Shown here in pieces: positions 45,720 to 55,070 of a stretch of DNA of 64,000 bases. The position numbers were made by a program, and so were the translations under genes. Position 1 is the stretch's first letter. Every line of letters begins with the position of its first letter. This stretch comes from Marinomonas profundi (GTDB lineage Bacteria; Pseudomonadota; Gammaproteobacteria; Pseudomonadales; Marinomonadaceae): positions 3,358,578-3,422,577 of the forward strand of contig NZ_CP073013.1 in the NCBI RefSeq assembly GCF_020694005.1, written 5' to 3'. The notes under the pieces are model-generated. The model was not told the DNA's origin. It searched no databases and was given only the letters and a program-made list of their open reading frames with translations.

Positions 45720-45760
45720 ACAACAAACGGATTGCTTATGCGCTCCGTTTGTTGTTATTC
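45720..45760 (+). terminator. Hairpin behind the ETF-QO gene
   Basis: ACAACAAACGGA and TCCGTTTGTTGT form a perfect 12-bp stem with a 12-nt loop, followed by a weak T-rich stretch (TATTC). Likely terminator with a poor U-tract. Confidence 0.55.
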
Positions 45761-45818
45761 ACTACTGGATTTCACTCTCTGGCTGTTTAATAATGGTGCC
45801 CTACAAAAGGGGAACACT

Positions 45819-46268
45819 ATGCGCCTTTGGGTCGATGCCGACGCCTGTCCAAATGTAATCAAAACCATTCTTTTTCGTGCTGCAGAACGGGTGCAAATCC
45901 CCTGTATTCTTGTTGCTAATCAGGCGATTGCTATTCCTCCATCTAAATGGATTGAACGACGCGTGGTCAGTTCAGGCTTTGATGTTGCCGATAATTATAT
46001 TGTTGAAAATATCGATACTCAGGATCTAGTGGTTACCGCGGATATTCCATTGGCGTCCGAAGTGATTGAAAAAGGCGCCTTGGCGATCAATCCGCGCGGC
46101 GAACTTTATACAAAAGAAAATATTAAACAGCGTCTAGGTATGCGAGACTTCATGGAGCAAATGCGTTCTTCTGGTATCCAAACGGGCGGCCCAGCGAGCT
46201 TTAATCAGCAAGATAGAATGGCTTTTGCCAATACGTTAGATAAGTTGCTGGCGCAAAAAATCAAGTAA
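45819..46268 (+). CDS. yaiI: YaiI/YqxD family (UPF0178) protein
   Basis: A 149-residue cytoplasmic protein. The start at 45819 ([22 protein letters not shown]) has AGGGGA nearby and fits the family; the frame is open 87 bp further upstream. Conserved DADACP and VTADIPLA motifs resemble PIN/NYN-like nuclease folds, but the function of UPF0178 is unknown. Single gene. Confidence 0.88.
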   Translation: MRLWVDADACPNVIKTILFRAAERVQIPCILVANQAIAIPPSKWIERRVVSSGFDVADNYIVENIDTQDLVVTADIPLASEVIEKGALAINPRGELYTKENIKQRLGMRDFMEQMRSSGIQTGGPASFNQQDRMAFANTLDKLLAQKIK

Positions 46269-46344
46269 AGGTTCTCAGTCGAGGAATCTGGAAAGGGTTT
46301 ATTGAACATTTTCCAGATTATTCAATGTTTATAGGGGATTTTAT

Positions 46345-47634
46345 ATGAAAAAAATCGTGGTAGTTGGTGGTGGTGCCGGCGGCTTAGAGCTGGTTACCAA
46401 GTTGGGTCATGCCTTTGGCAAAAAGCGCCAAGCAGAGATTGTACTTATCGATAGAAGTCAGACTCACATTTGGAAGCCTCTGTTACACGAAGTGGCGACA
46501 GGCTCTTTGGATATTAATAACGATGGGGTGAACTACAGAGCCCATGCCGCCAAGCATCATTATCAGTTTCAATTAGGTACGTTAATGGGCGTGGATCCTG
46601 AAGCAAAAACGCTTACATTGGATTCGCTGTCTGATGATATGGGGCACATTGTCTTGCCTAAACGCAGTATTTCTTATGATATTCTCGTCATGGCTGTTGG
46701 CAGTGTGAGTAACGATTTTGGTACGCCTGGCGTATTAGAACACTGTTACTTTCTAGATTCCCATAAACAAGCGGAACGTTTCCAACAGGCGCTTTTGAAT
46801 CAGTTCTTGCGTGTTCATCAGGAAGGAGCGGATGCTAAATTGAAGCTAGCCATTGTTGGCGGTGGCGCAACCGGTGTTGAATTGTCGGCTGAACTCTTTC
46901 ATGTCGCTGATATGCTTAAAGCTTATGGCATGCCGGAAATGTCTGGAAAGCGAGTTAATATTCAGCTAATTGAAGCGGGGCCACGGATTTTAGCCGCATT
47001 GCCTGATCGTATAGCCGTGTTAGCAACCAAAGAACTGATTCGTTTGGGGGTCACCGTCAGCCAAAATACGCGAGTCGTGCGCGCCTACGATGGGGGCTTT
47101 CAGACCGCAGATGAAAGTAATATTGAAGCCGATCTGATGATTTGGGCAGCGGGGGTGAAAGCGCCGGATTTTGTTGCTGAGATAGACGGTTTTGAAACCA
47201 CTCGAAGCAATCAAATTTTGGTAAAAGGCACCTTGCAAACTACCGCTTTTGAAAGCATTTATGTGATTGGTGATTGTTGCGCTTGCAAACAAGCCGATGG
47301 CTCATTTGTTCCGCCACGGGCCCAGTCAGCACACCAAATGGCGGCATTGGTCTTTGATAATATCAAGGCGTCCTTTTTGAGTGAGCCGTTGAAAGAATAC
47401 ACGTATAAAGATTATGGCTCTTTGGTGAACTTGAGCCGTTATAGCACGGTAGGTAACTTGATGGGGAATTTGATGGGCGGTTCTATGTTCATCGAAGGGC
47501 GCATTGCGCGCTTTGTGTACGTATCCTTGTATCGTCTGCATCTGATTGCGATTCATGGTTGGTTTAAAGCCACGGTGATTATGGCGGCGCAGAAAATTGG
47601 TAAGGTCGTTAAGCCTAAACTGAAGCTGCATTAA
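46345..47634 (+). CDS. ndh: Type II NADH:quinone oxidoreductase
   Basis: Non-proton-pumping NADH dehydrogenase of 429 residues. Two Rossmann nucleotide-binding motifs are seen: VVVGGGAGGLELV (FAD, residue 4 on) and AIVGGGATGVELSAEL (NADH, around 170). The FAD-binding C-terminal signature YVIGDCCACKQADGS and a hydrophobic/amphipathic C-terminal tail that would bind the membrane follow. Preceded by AGGGGA. Feeds electrons from NADH to quinone alongside ETF-QO. Confidence 0.96.
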   Translation: MKKIVVVGGGAGGLELVTKLGHAFGKKRQAEIVLIDRSQTHIWKPLLHEVATGSLDINNDGVNYRAHAAKHHYQFQLGTLMGVDPEAKTLTLDSLSDDMGHIVLPKRSISYDILVMAVGSVSNDFGTPGVLEHCYFLDSHKQAERFQQALLNQFLRVHQEGADAKLKLAIVGGGATGVELSAELFHVADMLKAYGMPEMSGKRVNIQLIEAGPRILAALPDRIAVLATKELIRLGVTVSQNTRVVRAYDGGFQTADESNIEADLMIWAAGVKAPDFVAEIDGFETTRSNQILVKGTLQTTAFESIYVIGDCCACKQADGSFVPPRAQSAHQMAALVFDNIKASFLSEPLKEYTYKDYGSLVNLSRYSTVGNLMGNLMGGSMFIEGRIARFVYVSLYRLHLIAIHGWFKATVIMAAQKIGKVVKPKLKLH

Positions 47635-47688
47635 GGCATTGCTTGTGCAGAGCCTGGGCTGCGATTAAACATCATGATTAACCTATAA

Positions 47689-47718
47689 ACCGAGACATAA
47701 TGATCTCGGTTTTTTTTA
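47689..47718 (+). terminator. Terminator of ndh
   Basis: ACCGAGA and TCTCGGT form a 7-bp stem with an 8-nt loop, followed by eight T. Confidence 0.9.
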
Positions 47719-47741
47719 TTTTAGAGTTTCGTTAGAAACGC

Positions 47742-47773
47742 TTGACCTATGTGCTACCTATAGGTTTTACACT
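47742..47773 (+). promoter_or_regulatory. MerR-type promoter/operator of the copper operon
   Basis: TTGACC (47742-47747) and TACACT (47768-47773) are 20 nt apart, the lengthened spacing typical of MerR-activated promoters. Within the spacer ACCTAT (47745-47750) and ATAGGT (47760-47765) form a dyad with 9 nt between. It lies about 50 bp before the regulator gene. Confidence 0.85.
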
Positions 47774-47821
47774 CTAGTTGTTTCGTTACTTTCTTCAGCA
47801 TTTTCTGTAATAGGAGTTTCT

Positions 47822-48241
47822 ATGCGAGTCAATGAGCTAGCGAAAAAAGCCCATGTCACGGCTGAGACGGTGCGTCATTACACTAGGTTAGGGCTGATCC
47901 ATGCGGCTCGAGACCCAAATAATGGCTATCAGCTCTACGACAAGCTGGCCTTGCAGCGATTAACCTTTATTCGTCAAGCAAGCGAGTTGGGCTTTAGTTT
48001 AAAGCAAATAGAAGAAATTTTTCAGCAATCGGACAGTGGTGATTCACCTTGCCCCATGGTACGAGATTTACTGCAAAAAAAAGTGCCTGAAACCAAGTTA
48101 AAAATAGCTCAACTAGAAGCCCATCTCCTCAAAATGGAAGAGGCATTGGCCACTTGGGAGGAAATGCCAGATGGCACGCCTAATGGTCATTCGATTTGCT
48201 GTTTGATTGAAGAATGGGAAGAACAAGCCACGGATAAATGA
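47822..48241 (+). CDS. MerR-family metal-responsive regulator (CueR/ZntR-like)
   Basis: A 139-residue activator with the MerR helix-turn-helix at the N-terminus (MRVNELAKKAHVTAETVRHYTRLGLI), a dimerisation helix, and metal-binding cysteines in SPCPMVRD and HSICCLIEEW. The next gene is a copper-type ATPase, so Cu(I) is the likely inducer, but the cysteine pattern is also close to zinc/cadmium sensors of the family. Its own promoter carries the dyad operator, so it is autoregulated. The ATPase gene starts 13 bp after its stop. Confidence 0.9.
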   Translation: MRVNELAKKAHVTAETVRHYTRLGLIHAARDPNNGYQLYDKLALQRLTFIRQASELGFSLKQIEEIFQQSDSGDSPCPMVRDLLQKKVPETKLKIAQLEAHLLKMEEALATWEEMPDGTPNGHSICCLIEEWEEQATDK

Positions 48242-48254
48242 GTAGGTGAACAGT

Positions 48255-50855
48255 ATGAAAGCAGAGCATTCAACAATAGATAAAAATGCAGACAACCATT
48301 CCGGCAAAGAAACACCAGCGGTGGAATTAGCGCTTAAAGTGACGGGTATGTCATGCCAAGGCTGTGTGTCAAACGTTAGGAAGTTGATTCAACAAAGCGC
48401 CCCAGAAGCAATTGTAACCGGTGTTCCAAAAGAAAATACACTGCTGGTAACTTCTGATCTTTCTTTGGCTTCGATAGAAGCAATAGTGGAAGAGGCGGGT
48501 TACCAGTCTTTTGGGTTGCTGGATAATAGTGAGCACGCTCAATCAGGTGCGGATCATTATGCAAATGAGACTTTATCCGATCCTGATAGCCGCGTAGAGC
48601 CATCAGAGGTGGAGGTTAATTATCAACTGTCGATTACGGGTATGACCTGCGCGGGCTGTGTTAACTCCGTGCAAAAAGCATTAGTCAATGCTGACAAAGT
48701 CATGTCTGCGGAGGTGAATTTTGCCAACCATACCGCACAAGTGACAACATTGGGCTCATTGAATGTGCTGATCAAAGCGGTGGCCGATGCGGGTTATCAG
48801 GCTAGCCTGATTGTTGATACTGAAAAAAACGACAGCGAGCGCGAAAAAAGAGAGTTAAAGGAGTATCACTATAAACGCCAATCCGCTGCCTTGGGGTTGG
48901 CGCTGGGAGTGCCCTTAATGCTCTATGGGATATTAGGCGGAAGCATGGCTGTGAGCACGCTCACTGATAGGCTTATCTGGCTATTTATCGGGATTGTCAC
49001 CCTATGGATCATGGTGCGTGCGGGGAAGCATTATTTCCGTGGTGCTTGGAAAGCCTTCACGTCGCATCAAGCTAATATGGACATGTTAATTGCGTTAGGA
49101 ACGGGGTGTGCTTGGTTCTATTCTATGTTGGTGGTGATCGTGCCGAGTTGGCTGCCAGAAAACACGCACCATTTGTATTTTGAAGCGTCGGTGATGATTA
49201 TCGGTCTGATTAACCTTGGGCAAGCATTGGAGCTGCGTGCGCGGCGTAAAACCAGTCAAGCATTGCATCGTTTATTAGACTTGCGACCTAAAATGGCAAC
49301 CCGGATTGAAAATAGTGTGGAGTCACGTGTTCCGGTTGCGGACATTAAGCTAGGGGACGTGTTGCGCGTTCGTTCAGGGGACAGTGTCCCGGTCGATGGC
49401 GAAGTGCTAGAAGGGTTATCAACCGTGAATGAATCGATGTTGACTGGGGAGGCCGTGCCGATTGAAAAGCACCAAGGGAGTCTGCTATCCGCCGGAACGG
49501 TTAACGGTCAGGGGAGTTTATTGTTCAAGGCGACTCGAATTGGTTCCGACACCTTACTTGCGCAAATTATTACCATGGTGAGTAAAGCCCAAGGGTCCAA
49601 ACCGCCGATCAGTGTTTTGGCCGATAAAGTGTCTTCTGTGTTTGTACCGAGTGTCATCATCGTTGCTATTTTGTCGGCATTGGCGTGGTTTAATTTTGGC
49701 GGGGAGGCGGTTTTCTCATACATGTTGGTGACCAGTATTTCTGTGTTAATTATTGCTTGCCCTTGTGCACTAGGATTGGCGACGCCCATTTCAACCATGA
49801 TCGGGATTGGTAAGGCGGCAGAATACGGCGGTTTGATCCGTAATGGCGATGCGCTACAGCGAGCAAGCGAGTTGACCGTGGTGGTGTTGGATAAAACGGG
49901 CACCATTACGGAAGGCAAACCAAAAGTCGTCAATCAAACAGTAACTGAGCATGCTCAAGAAGGCTTCGTTGCGCAACTGGTCTCGGTGCTTGAGGCGCGA
50001 GCGAATCATCCTTTGGCTGACGCATTACTAGAATACTGCCAGGCGGATGTGGAAGAAAAAGACGCTCTAAAGCTGGAAGGGTTCGAGTCACTGGTTGGCT
50101 TAGGAGTAAAAGGCCATGTTAATGGAAAGGAATATTACCTTGGCAATGAACGCTTAATGAAAGAAAAGGGCATTCATTTCAAGGTAGGCAATACTGACAA
50201 TCAGCACTCTGCCGCAACGCGTGTTTATCTATCCGATGAAAAGGTATTGTTGGCGGTTTTTTATATTGAAGATCCGATTAAAAAGGGCATGAAAGCCGCG
50301 ATCGCCAGCTTTAAAAAGCAAGGCCTGAAGGTCGTTATGCTCACGGGGGACAACCCAGAAACCGCCGCATCGGTCGCAAGTGAGGTGGGTATTGAAGACT
50401 ATCATGCGCAGCTAATGCCGGATGATAAGCTGAACTGGGTTAAGAAGCTTCAAGCCCAAGGCGAGGTGGTGGGCATGATTGGTGACGGTATTAATGACGC
50501 GCCCGCTTTGGCGCAAGCTGATGTTGGTTTTGCCATGGGGGCGGGAACCGATGTTGCCATGGAAAGCGCTGACATCACACTCATCAACAATGACTTAAAA
50601 GGCGTTGCGGATGTGATCCAAATCAGTAAAGCCACCTTGAGGAACATCAAACAAAATTTATGGGGGGCGTTTGCCTACAACACCTTAGGGATTCCGGTTG
50701 CAGCGGGTATTTTGTTTCCCTTTACTGGGTGGTTATTGAGTCCGGTGATTGCCGGCGCGGCCATGTCTTTATCGTCGGTTACCGTGGTCACCAATGCCAA
50801 TCGGCTCCGATTGTTCCGTGTTTCACGTGATGCTAAACAAGAAGTGGAGAATTAA
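48255..50855 (+). CDS. copA: Copper-exporting P1B-type ATPase
   Basis: Moves Cu(I) out of the cytoplasm using ATP. The start at 48255 (MKAEHSTIDK) has AGGTGA at the right distance; a GTG three codons upstream is less favoured. Two N-terminal metal-binding domains have GMSCQGC (C34, C37) and GMTCAGC (C132, C135). The core shows TGEA, the CPC site in ACPCALGLATP near residue 500, DKTGT near 545 and GDGINDAPAL. Membrane motifs YNTLGIP and MSLSS are those of Cu(I) pumps. 866 residues, in operon with the MerR regulator and a tiny membrane protein. Confidence 0.96.
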   Translation: MKAEHSTIDKNADNHSGKETPAVELALKVTGMSCQGCVSNVRKLIQQSAPEAIVTGVPKENTLLVTSDLSLASIEAIVEEAGYQSFGLLDNSEHAQSGADHYANETLSDPDSRVEPSEVEVNYQLSITGMTCAGCVNSVQKALVNADKVMSAEVNFANHTAQVTTLGSLNVLIKAVADAGYQASLIVDTEKNDSEREKRELKEYHYKRQSAALGLALGVPLMLYGILGGSMAVSTLTDRLIWLFIGIVTLWIMVRAGKHYFRGAWKAFTSHQANMDMLIALGTGCAWFYSMLVVIVPSWLPENTHHLYFEASVMIIGLINLGQALELRARRKTSQALHRLLDLRPKMATRIENSVESRVPVADIKLGDVLRVRSGDSVPVDGEVLEGLSTVNESMLTGEAVPIEKHQGSLLSAGTVNGQGSLLFKATRIGSDTLLAQIITMVSKAQGSKPPISVLADKVSSVFVPSVIIVAILSALAWFNFGGEAVFSYMLVTSISVLIIACPCALGLATPISTMIGIGKAAEYGGLIRNGDALQRASELTVVVLDKTGTITEGKPKVVNQTVTEHAQEGFVAQLVSVLEARANHPLADALLEYCQADVEEKDALKLEGFESLVGLGVKGHVNGKEYYLGNERLMKEKGIHFKVGNTDNQHSAATRVYLSDEKVLLAVFYIEDPIKKGMKAAIASFKKQGLKVVMLTGDNPETAASVASEVGIEDYHAQLMPDDKLNWVKKLQAQGEVVGMIGDGINDAPALAQADVGFAMGAGTDVAMESADITLINNDLKGVADVIQISKATLRNIKQNLWGAFAYNTLGIPVAAGILFPFTGWLLSPVIAGAAMSLSSVTVVTNANRLRLFRVSRDAKQEVEN

Positions 50856-50856
50856 A

Positions 50857-50967
50857 ATGAGCACGCTCATAAATTTATTAGGTATCGTCTTGATTGCTTT
50901 TGTCGTCTATTGGTTTTGGTGGCCTAAACCAAGGGCCAAAAAAACCACTAAAACCGATGGTTTGTGA
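50857..50967 (+). CDS. 36-residue membrane protein after copA
   Basis: A very short gene starting one base after the copA stop codon, with GGAGA as ribosome binding site. It encodes MSTLINLLGIVLIAFVVYW, a single membrane segment, then a basic, Trp/Pro-Lys tail (FWWPKPRAKKTTKT). The tight coupling suggests a CopA partner or stabiliser, an inference only. No family recognised. Confidence 0.7.
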   Translation: MSTLINLLGIVLIAFVVYWFWWPKPRAKKTTKTDGL

Positions 50968-51033
50968 AAAATAGTAATCAAGGGTTCAAAGCAATTAAGG
51001 CGTGTTTATTATAAAATGCGCCTTTATTGAAAT

Positions 51034-51063
51034 AAGCCAAGAGAGCACCTCTTGGCTTATTTT
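51034..51063 (+). terminator. Terminator behind the copper operon
   Basis: AAGCCAAGAG and CTCTTGGCTT form a perfect 10-bp stem with a 5-nt loop, then ATTTTG. It sits between the 36-residue gene and the next transporter gene. Confidence 0.75.
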
Positions 51064-51101
51064 GTTTCTTGCTCATGAATCAACGTCATTGGAGTCGTCA
51101 T

Positions 51102-52265
51102 ATGCTTGCTGCATATCAATGGGGCATTTTTGCCATTGCACTGGGTACGTTTGGAATAGGTACCACAGAATTTATGCCCATGGGGTTATTACCGGTTATT
51201 GCGGATGGGGTGAACGCGTCGATTCCAGCAGCGGGGTTACTTATTAGTGCTTATGCGGTTGGGGTGATGATTGGTGCGCCGCTAATCACCTTATATTTGA
51301 CTAAGTACAGCCATAAAACCTCTTTGCTCGCTTTGATGGTGGTATTCGTTGTAGGTAACTTGCTTTCTGCTATTTCGGTCAATTACGAAACCTTCTTATT
51401 ATCACGTATTATTACCAGTCTTTCCCATGGGGCTTTTTTTGGTATCGGTGCGGTCGTGGCGATGAACCTAGCGCCATATCATAAAAAAGGCTCGGCGGTG
51501 GCCTCTATCTTTTTAGGCTTAACCATTGCCAATATCGTGGGCGTACCGATTACCACTTGGTTAGGGCAAACCTTCGATTGGCGGCTTTCCTTCGCGGTAA
51601 CGGCGGTGTTAGGTGTGGTGGCGATTTTTGGCATTAGTCGCAGCTTGCCGGCCATGGCACCAGCGCAAAAACCTGACGTTAAAACGGAACTAAAAGCCAT
51701 CATGCAGCCTGCAGCCTTGCGCGCTTTTGCCACCACTGTGTTGTGCGCAGGTTCGATGTTTACGCTTTATACCTATATTGCGCCCGTGATGCAGACCTTG
51801 GCTCAGGCCACAGATAATGTTATTGCGACCATGCTGATGCTGATTGGTATCGGCTTTACATTGGGTAATTATATTAGTGGTAAGGTCACCGACAAATCAC
51901 CAGATTTAGCCTTGTTTGTCTTTCTGGGTTTGCAGGTGCTGGTGTTGTTGATGTTTCGTTTTACCGCGACAACCACGCTTGGCGCTGGATTGACCATATT
52001 ATTATGGGGGACGGTGATTTTTGGCAGCGGTCCGCCTTTGCAAATGCAGGTAATGAAAATCGCTGATCAAGCGCCAGGATTGGCTTCGTCTATTAATATT
52101 GGGGCTTTTAATCTGGGCAATGCCCTAGGAGCGGCATTAGGCGGCTTGGTGATTAGCGTTGGTTTTGGGTTTGCCTGGATTCCGGGCGCGGCAGCAGTAT
52201 TGTCCTTTTTAGCACTAATAATGGTGTGGATTAATCGCTATAAATTAAACCCTAGAAAAGTGTAG
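51102..52265 (+). CDS. MFS transporter of the AraJ/YdhP efflux type
   Basis: Twelve-segment inner-membrane transporter of 387 residues. The start at 51102 (MLAAYQWGIFAIALGTFGIGTTEF) is preceded by GGAG at 7 nt; the frame extends further upstream but without signals. The N-terminal GTTEFMPMGLLPVIADG signature is that of the DHA1 AraJ/YdhP subgroup of sugar/drug effluxers. The substrate cannot be read. Single gene behind the copper operon terminator. Confidence 0.88.
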   Translation: MLAAYQWGIFAIALGTFGIGTTEFMPMGLLPVIADGVNASIPAAGLLISAYAVGVMIGAPLITLYLTKYSHKTSLLALMVVFVVGNLLSAISVNYETFLLSRIITSLSHGAFFGIGAVVAMNLAPYHKKGSAVASIFLGLTIANIVGVPITTWLGQTFDWRLSFAVTAVLGVVAIFGISRSLPAMAPAQKPDVKTELKAIMQPAALRAFATTVLCAGSMFTLYTYIAPVMQTLAQATDNVIATMLMLIGIGFTLGNYISGKVTDKSPDLALFVFLGLQVLVLLMFRFTATTTLGAGLTILLWGTVIFGSGPPLQMQVMKIADQAPGLASSINIGAFNLGNALGAALGGLVISVGFGFAWIPGAAAVLSFLALIMVWINRYKLNPRKV

Positions 52266-52606
52266 GGTTAATGAAAAGCATTCATTGAGCTGTCTTGACC
52301 ACAGTTCAATGGTGCTTTCGCCATGGGTGCGTTGGTTGACTAATGTCAGTTTTTTGTTAAGATAGCGGCCTTTAACAACCCTCAAAGGGAAAATGTTTTG
52401 CGTCTTACGCCACCTTAAGTTCTCTCATCTTTTCGTCACACCTCTGTGAGACGATACCTCTATACTGCCACTGGATAGTCAGCTGGTCGTAGGCATTTTT
52501 GTGCCAAATCGTATTTTAATTTTTACTCTTTAATGTTTCTAACTGGAAGACACTGATGCTTCGCAGCGGGTGCGACTGTGTTGGTGCGCTTATAAAAAGG
52601 TAACCT
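52266..52606. other. 341-bp intergenic leader region of the SulP-Usp operon
   Basis: No gene seen. It holds a putative promoter at 52336-52363 and then about 240 nt of leader up to the SulP start. The leader contains a CGTCACAC/GTGAGACG hairpin near 52433-52453 and a GC-rich stretch before the start (near 52558-52595). No known riboswitch was recognised. Confidence 0.5.
52336..52363 (+). promoter_or_regulatory. Putative promoter of the SulP-Usp operon
   Basis: TTGACT (52336-52341) and TAAGAT (52358-52363), spacer 16 nt. Transcription from here would give a leader of roughly 235 nt. Confidence 0.45.
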
Positions 52607-54097
52607 ATGCTCGAAAAAATGAAAATGGAATGGTTCTCTAACATTCGTGGGGATATATTGGCTGGTATTGTGGTGGCGTTGGCGTTGATCCCAGAAGCCA
52701 TCGCTTTCTCTATTATTGCTGGCGTCGACCCAAAAGTGGGCTTGTACGCTTCTTTTTGTATCGCGGTGGTGATCGCGTTTGTGGGTGGTCGACCAGGTAT
52801 GATCTCGGCCGCTACTGGCGCAATGGCCTTGTTGATGGTTACCTTGGTAAAAGATCATGGTTTAGAGTACTTACTGGCGGCGACCTTGCTAACCGGTGTG
52901 ATCCAGATTATTGCGGGCTACATTAAGCTAGGCAGCTTGATGCGGTTTGTCTCGCGGTCTGTGGTGACAGGGTTTGTGAACGCCTTGGCGATCCTGATAT
53001 TTATGGCACAGTTGCCAGAATTGACCAATGTCACTTGGCATGTTTACGCCATGACGGCGGCTGGCTTGGGTATTATCTACCTTTTCCCTTATGTACCTGT
53101 GATTGGTAAAGCTTTGCCTTCGCCTTTGGTGTGTATTGTGGTGCTTACAGCTTTTGCGATGACGATGGGGATTGATATTCGTACCGTTGGCGATATGGGC
53201 GAATTACCCGATACGCTGCCTATCTTTTTATGGCCTGACGTACCGTTGAATCTAGACACCTTGCTGATTATTTTGCCTTATTCTATTGGTTTGGCGATAG
53301 TGGGTTTGCTAGAGTCGATGATGACAGCGACCATTGTTGATGATTTGACCGATACCAAGAGTGACCGTAACCGCGAATGTAAAGGCCAAGGAATTGCGAA
53401 TATAGGATCTGGTTTACTGGGTGGTATGGCGGGTTGCGCCATGATAGGCCAGTCCATCATTAATGTGAAATCAGGCGGTCGTGGTCGTTTATCCACTTTT
53501 GCTGCTGGTGCGTTTCTTTTGGTTATGGTGGTGTTTTTAGGCGAATGGCTAAAACAGATTCCAATGGCGGCATTGGTAGCGGTTATGATCATGGTGTCGA
53601 TTGGTACCTTTTCTTGGAGTTCGATCAAGGATCTTAAAAAACACCCGCTATCAACCAATATCGTGATGATTGCTACCGTGGTTATTGTCGTAGCGACGCA
53701 TAACTTGGCGATTGGTGTGTTTGTTGGGGTTCTATTGGCAACCTTGTTTTTTGCAAATAAAATTGGTCGCTTTATGGTGGTTAAATCTGAGCAGGGTGAT
53801 GATGAATCCGTTCGTACTTACCGTGTGGTTGGTCAGGTGTTTTTCGCTTCATCAGAAGCCTTTGTTGCGTCTTTTGATTTTAAAGAAGCCGTTGATAAAG
53901 TGGTCATCGATTTAACCAGTGCGCATTTTTGGGATATTACTTCGGTCTCTTCATTAGACAAAGTGGTCATCAAGTTCCGCCGTGAAGGTGCAGAGGTTGA
54001 GTTAGTGGGTATGAACGCCGCGACGGAAACCGTGGTGGATAAATTTGCCGTACACAATGATCCAAAAGAAGTCGAAAAACTCATGGGCGGACACTAA
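52607..54097 (+). CDS. SulP-family anion transporter (possible bicarbonate/sulfate type)
   Basis: A 496-residue membrane permease with SulP signatures ([24 protein letters not shown] at the start, [30 protein letters not shown] mid-protein) and a C-terminal STAS domain (about 410-490, [19 protein letters not shown]). This short subgroup includes candidates for Na+/bicarbonate transport, but the substrate is not certain. AAGG precedes the ATG at 7 nt. It is followed after 10 bp by a tandem universal stress protein gene, which implies co-transcription. Confidence 0.9.
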   Translation: MLEKMKMEWFSNIRGDILAGIVVALALIPEAIAFSIIAGVDPKVGLYASFCIAVVIAFVGGRPGMISAATGAMALLMVTLVKDHGLEYLLAATLLTGVIQIIAGYIKLGSLMRFVSRSVVTGFVNALAILIFMAQLPELTNVTWHVYAMTAAGLGIIYLFPYVPVIGKALPSPLVCIVVLTAFAMTMGIDIRTVGDMGELPDTLPIFLWPDVPLNLDTLLIILPYSIGLAIVGLLESMMTATIVDDLTDTKSDRNRECKGQGIANIGSGLLGGMAGCAMIGQSIINVKSGGRGRLSTFAAGAFLLVMVVFLGEWLKQIPMAALVAVMIMVSIGTFSWSSIKDLKKHPLSTNIVMIATVVIVVATHNLAIGVFVGVLLATLFFANKIGRFMVVKSEQGDDESVRTYRVVGQVFFASSEAFVASFDFKEAVDKVVIDLTSAHFWDITSVSSLDKVVIKFRREGAEVELVGMNAATETVVDKFAVHNDPKEVEKLMGGH

Positions 54098-54107
54098 GGA
54101 GATCAAG

Positions 54108-54959
54108 ATGGAAAAAATAATAGCCTGTATCGATGGTTCAGTATTAGCCAATGATGTATGCCATGCTGGCGTTTGGGTGTCTAAGACACTCAATAAGCCA
54201 CTAATGTTTTTGCATACTATTGAGAAACAACAGCAACATGGTGCAGATGATCTAACGGGCGCGATTGGCTTAGGCGCACGTTCTGCGTTGCTGGCCGAAA
54301 TGGCGTCATTGGATGAGCAGCGCGGTAAAGTGGCATTGCAATTGGGCAAGGACATGCTTGAGCATGTAACTCAATTAGCCAAGGATCAGGGCTGTGACAA
54401 GGTCGAGCAAAAGCAGCGCCACGGTGACTTTGTAGAAGCATTGATCGAGTTAGAAGAGGAAGCTCGTCTAATCGTTGTTGGTCGTTCGGGAGAAGGGCAC
54501 CAACAAGATTTTAAGGCGCTTGGTTCGCATATTGAACACCTTATTCGCCAAGTACACACGCCAGTATTGATTGCCAGCAAAGACTTTACTGTACCGACCA
54601 ACTTTATGTTGGCCTATGATGGTCGTGCAACGGCAGACAAAGCGGTAGAGCGTATTATTTCTGGTGGTTTATTGCATGGCATGACTTGCCATCTAGTGAC
54701 CATTAAAAATAATGAATCGGATATAGAAGAAAGGTTTGAAAAGACCGCTCAGCGTTTACGCGATCAAGGGTTTGATGTGAAGGCGGAGTTTATTGAAGGC
54801 GAGATTTTCGCATCATTAGCCGAATATCAAGTTCAGAATAAGATAGAGTTGATGGTGATGGGGGCGTTTGGCCACTCAAAAATACGCCAGCTTTTCTTGG
54901 GCAGTAACACACTGCGCATGATTGAAAGCAGCCAAGTGCCATTGGTTGTCTTGAGATAA
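54108..54959 (+). CDS. Tandem universal stress protein (UspA family)
   Basis: A 283-residue protein made of two Usp domains (about 1-145 and 150-283). The start at 54108 (MEKIIACIDGSVLAND) has AGGAG upstream. The second domain keeps the ATP-binding pattern in VMGAFGHSKIRQLFLGSNT, and the first has VVGRSGEGHQ with GS. Probably cytoplasmic and nucleotide-binding, possibly adjusting the adjacent SulP transporter, which is inferred from the operon alone. Confidence 0.92.
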   Translation: MEKIIACIDGSVLANDVCHAGVWVSKTLNKPLMFLHTIEKQQQHGADDLTGAIGLGARSALLAEMASLDEQRGKVALQLGKDMLEHVTQLAKDQGCDKVEQKQRHGDFVEALIELEEEARLIVVGRSGEGHQQDFKALGSHIEHLIRQVHTPVLIASKDFTVPTNFMLAYDGRATADKAVERIISGGLLHGMTCHLVTIKNNESDIEERFEKTAQRLRDQGFDVKAEFIEGEIFASLAEYQVQNKIELMVMGAFGHSKIRQLFLGSNTLRMIESSQVPLVVLR

Positions 54960-55019
54960 AGGCTGTCTTGAGATAAAAGTAATTTTAAGATAATTTATTA
55001 TCTTGAGTTAAGCAATTTG

Positions 55020-55070
55020 CCTCTAAAGAACAAGCTTAGCGACAGCTAACTTGCTTCTTTAGAGGTTTTT
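55020..55070 (+). terminator. Terminator of the SulP-Usp operon
   Basis: CCTCTAAAGAA (55020-55030) pairs perfectly with TTCTTTAGAGG (55055-55065), with CAAG/CTTG inside, then TTTTTATT. Strong; it lies between the Usp gene and the convergent DksA-like gene. Confidence 0.85.
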
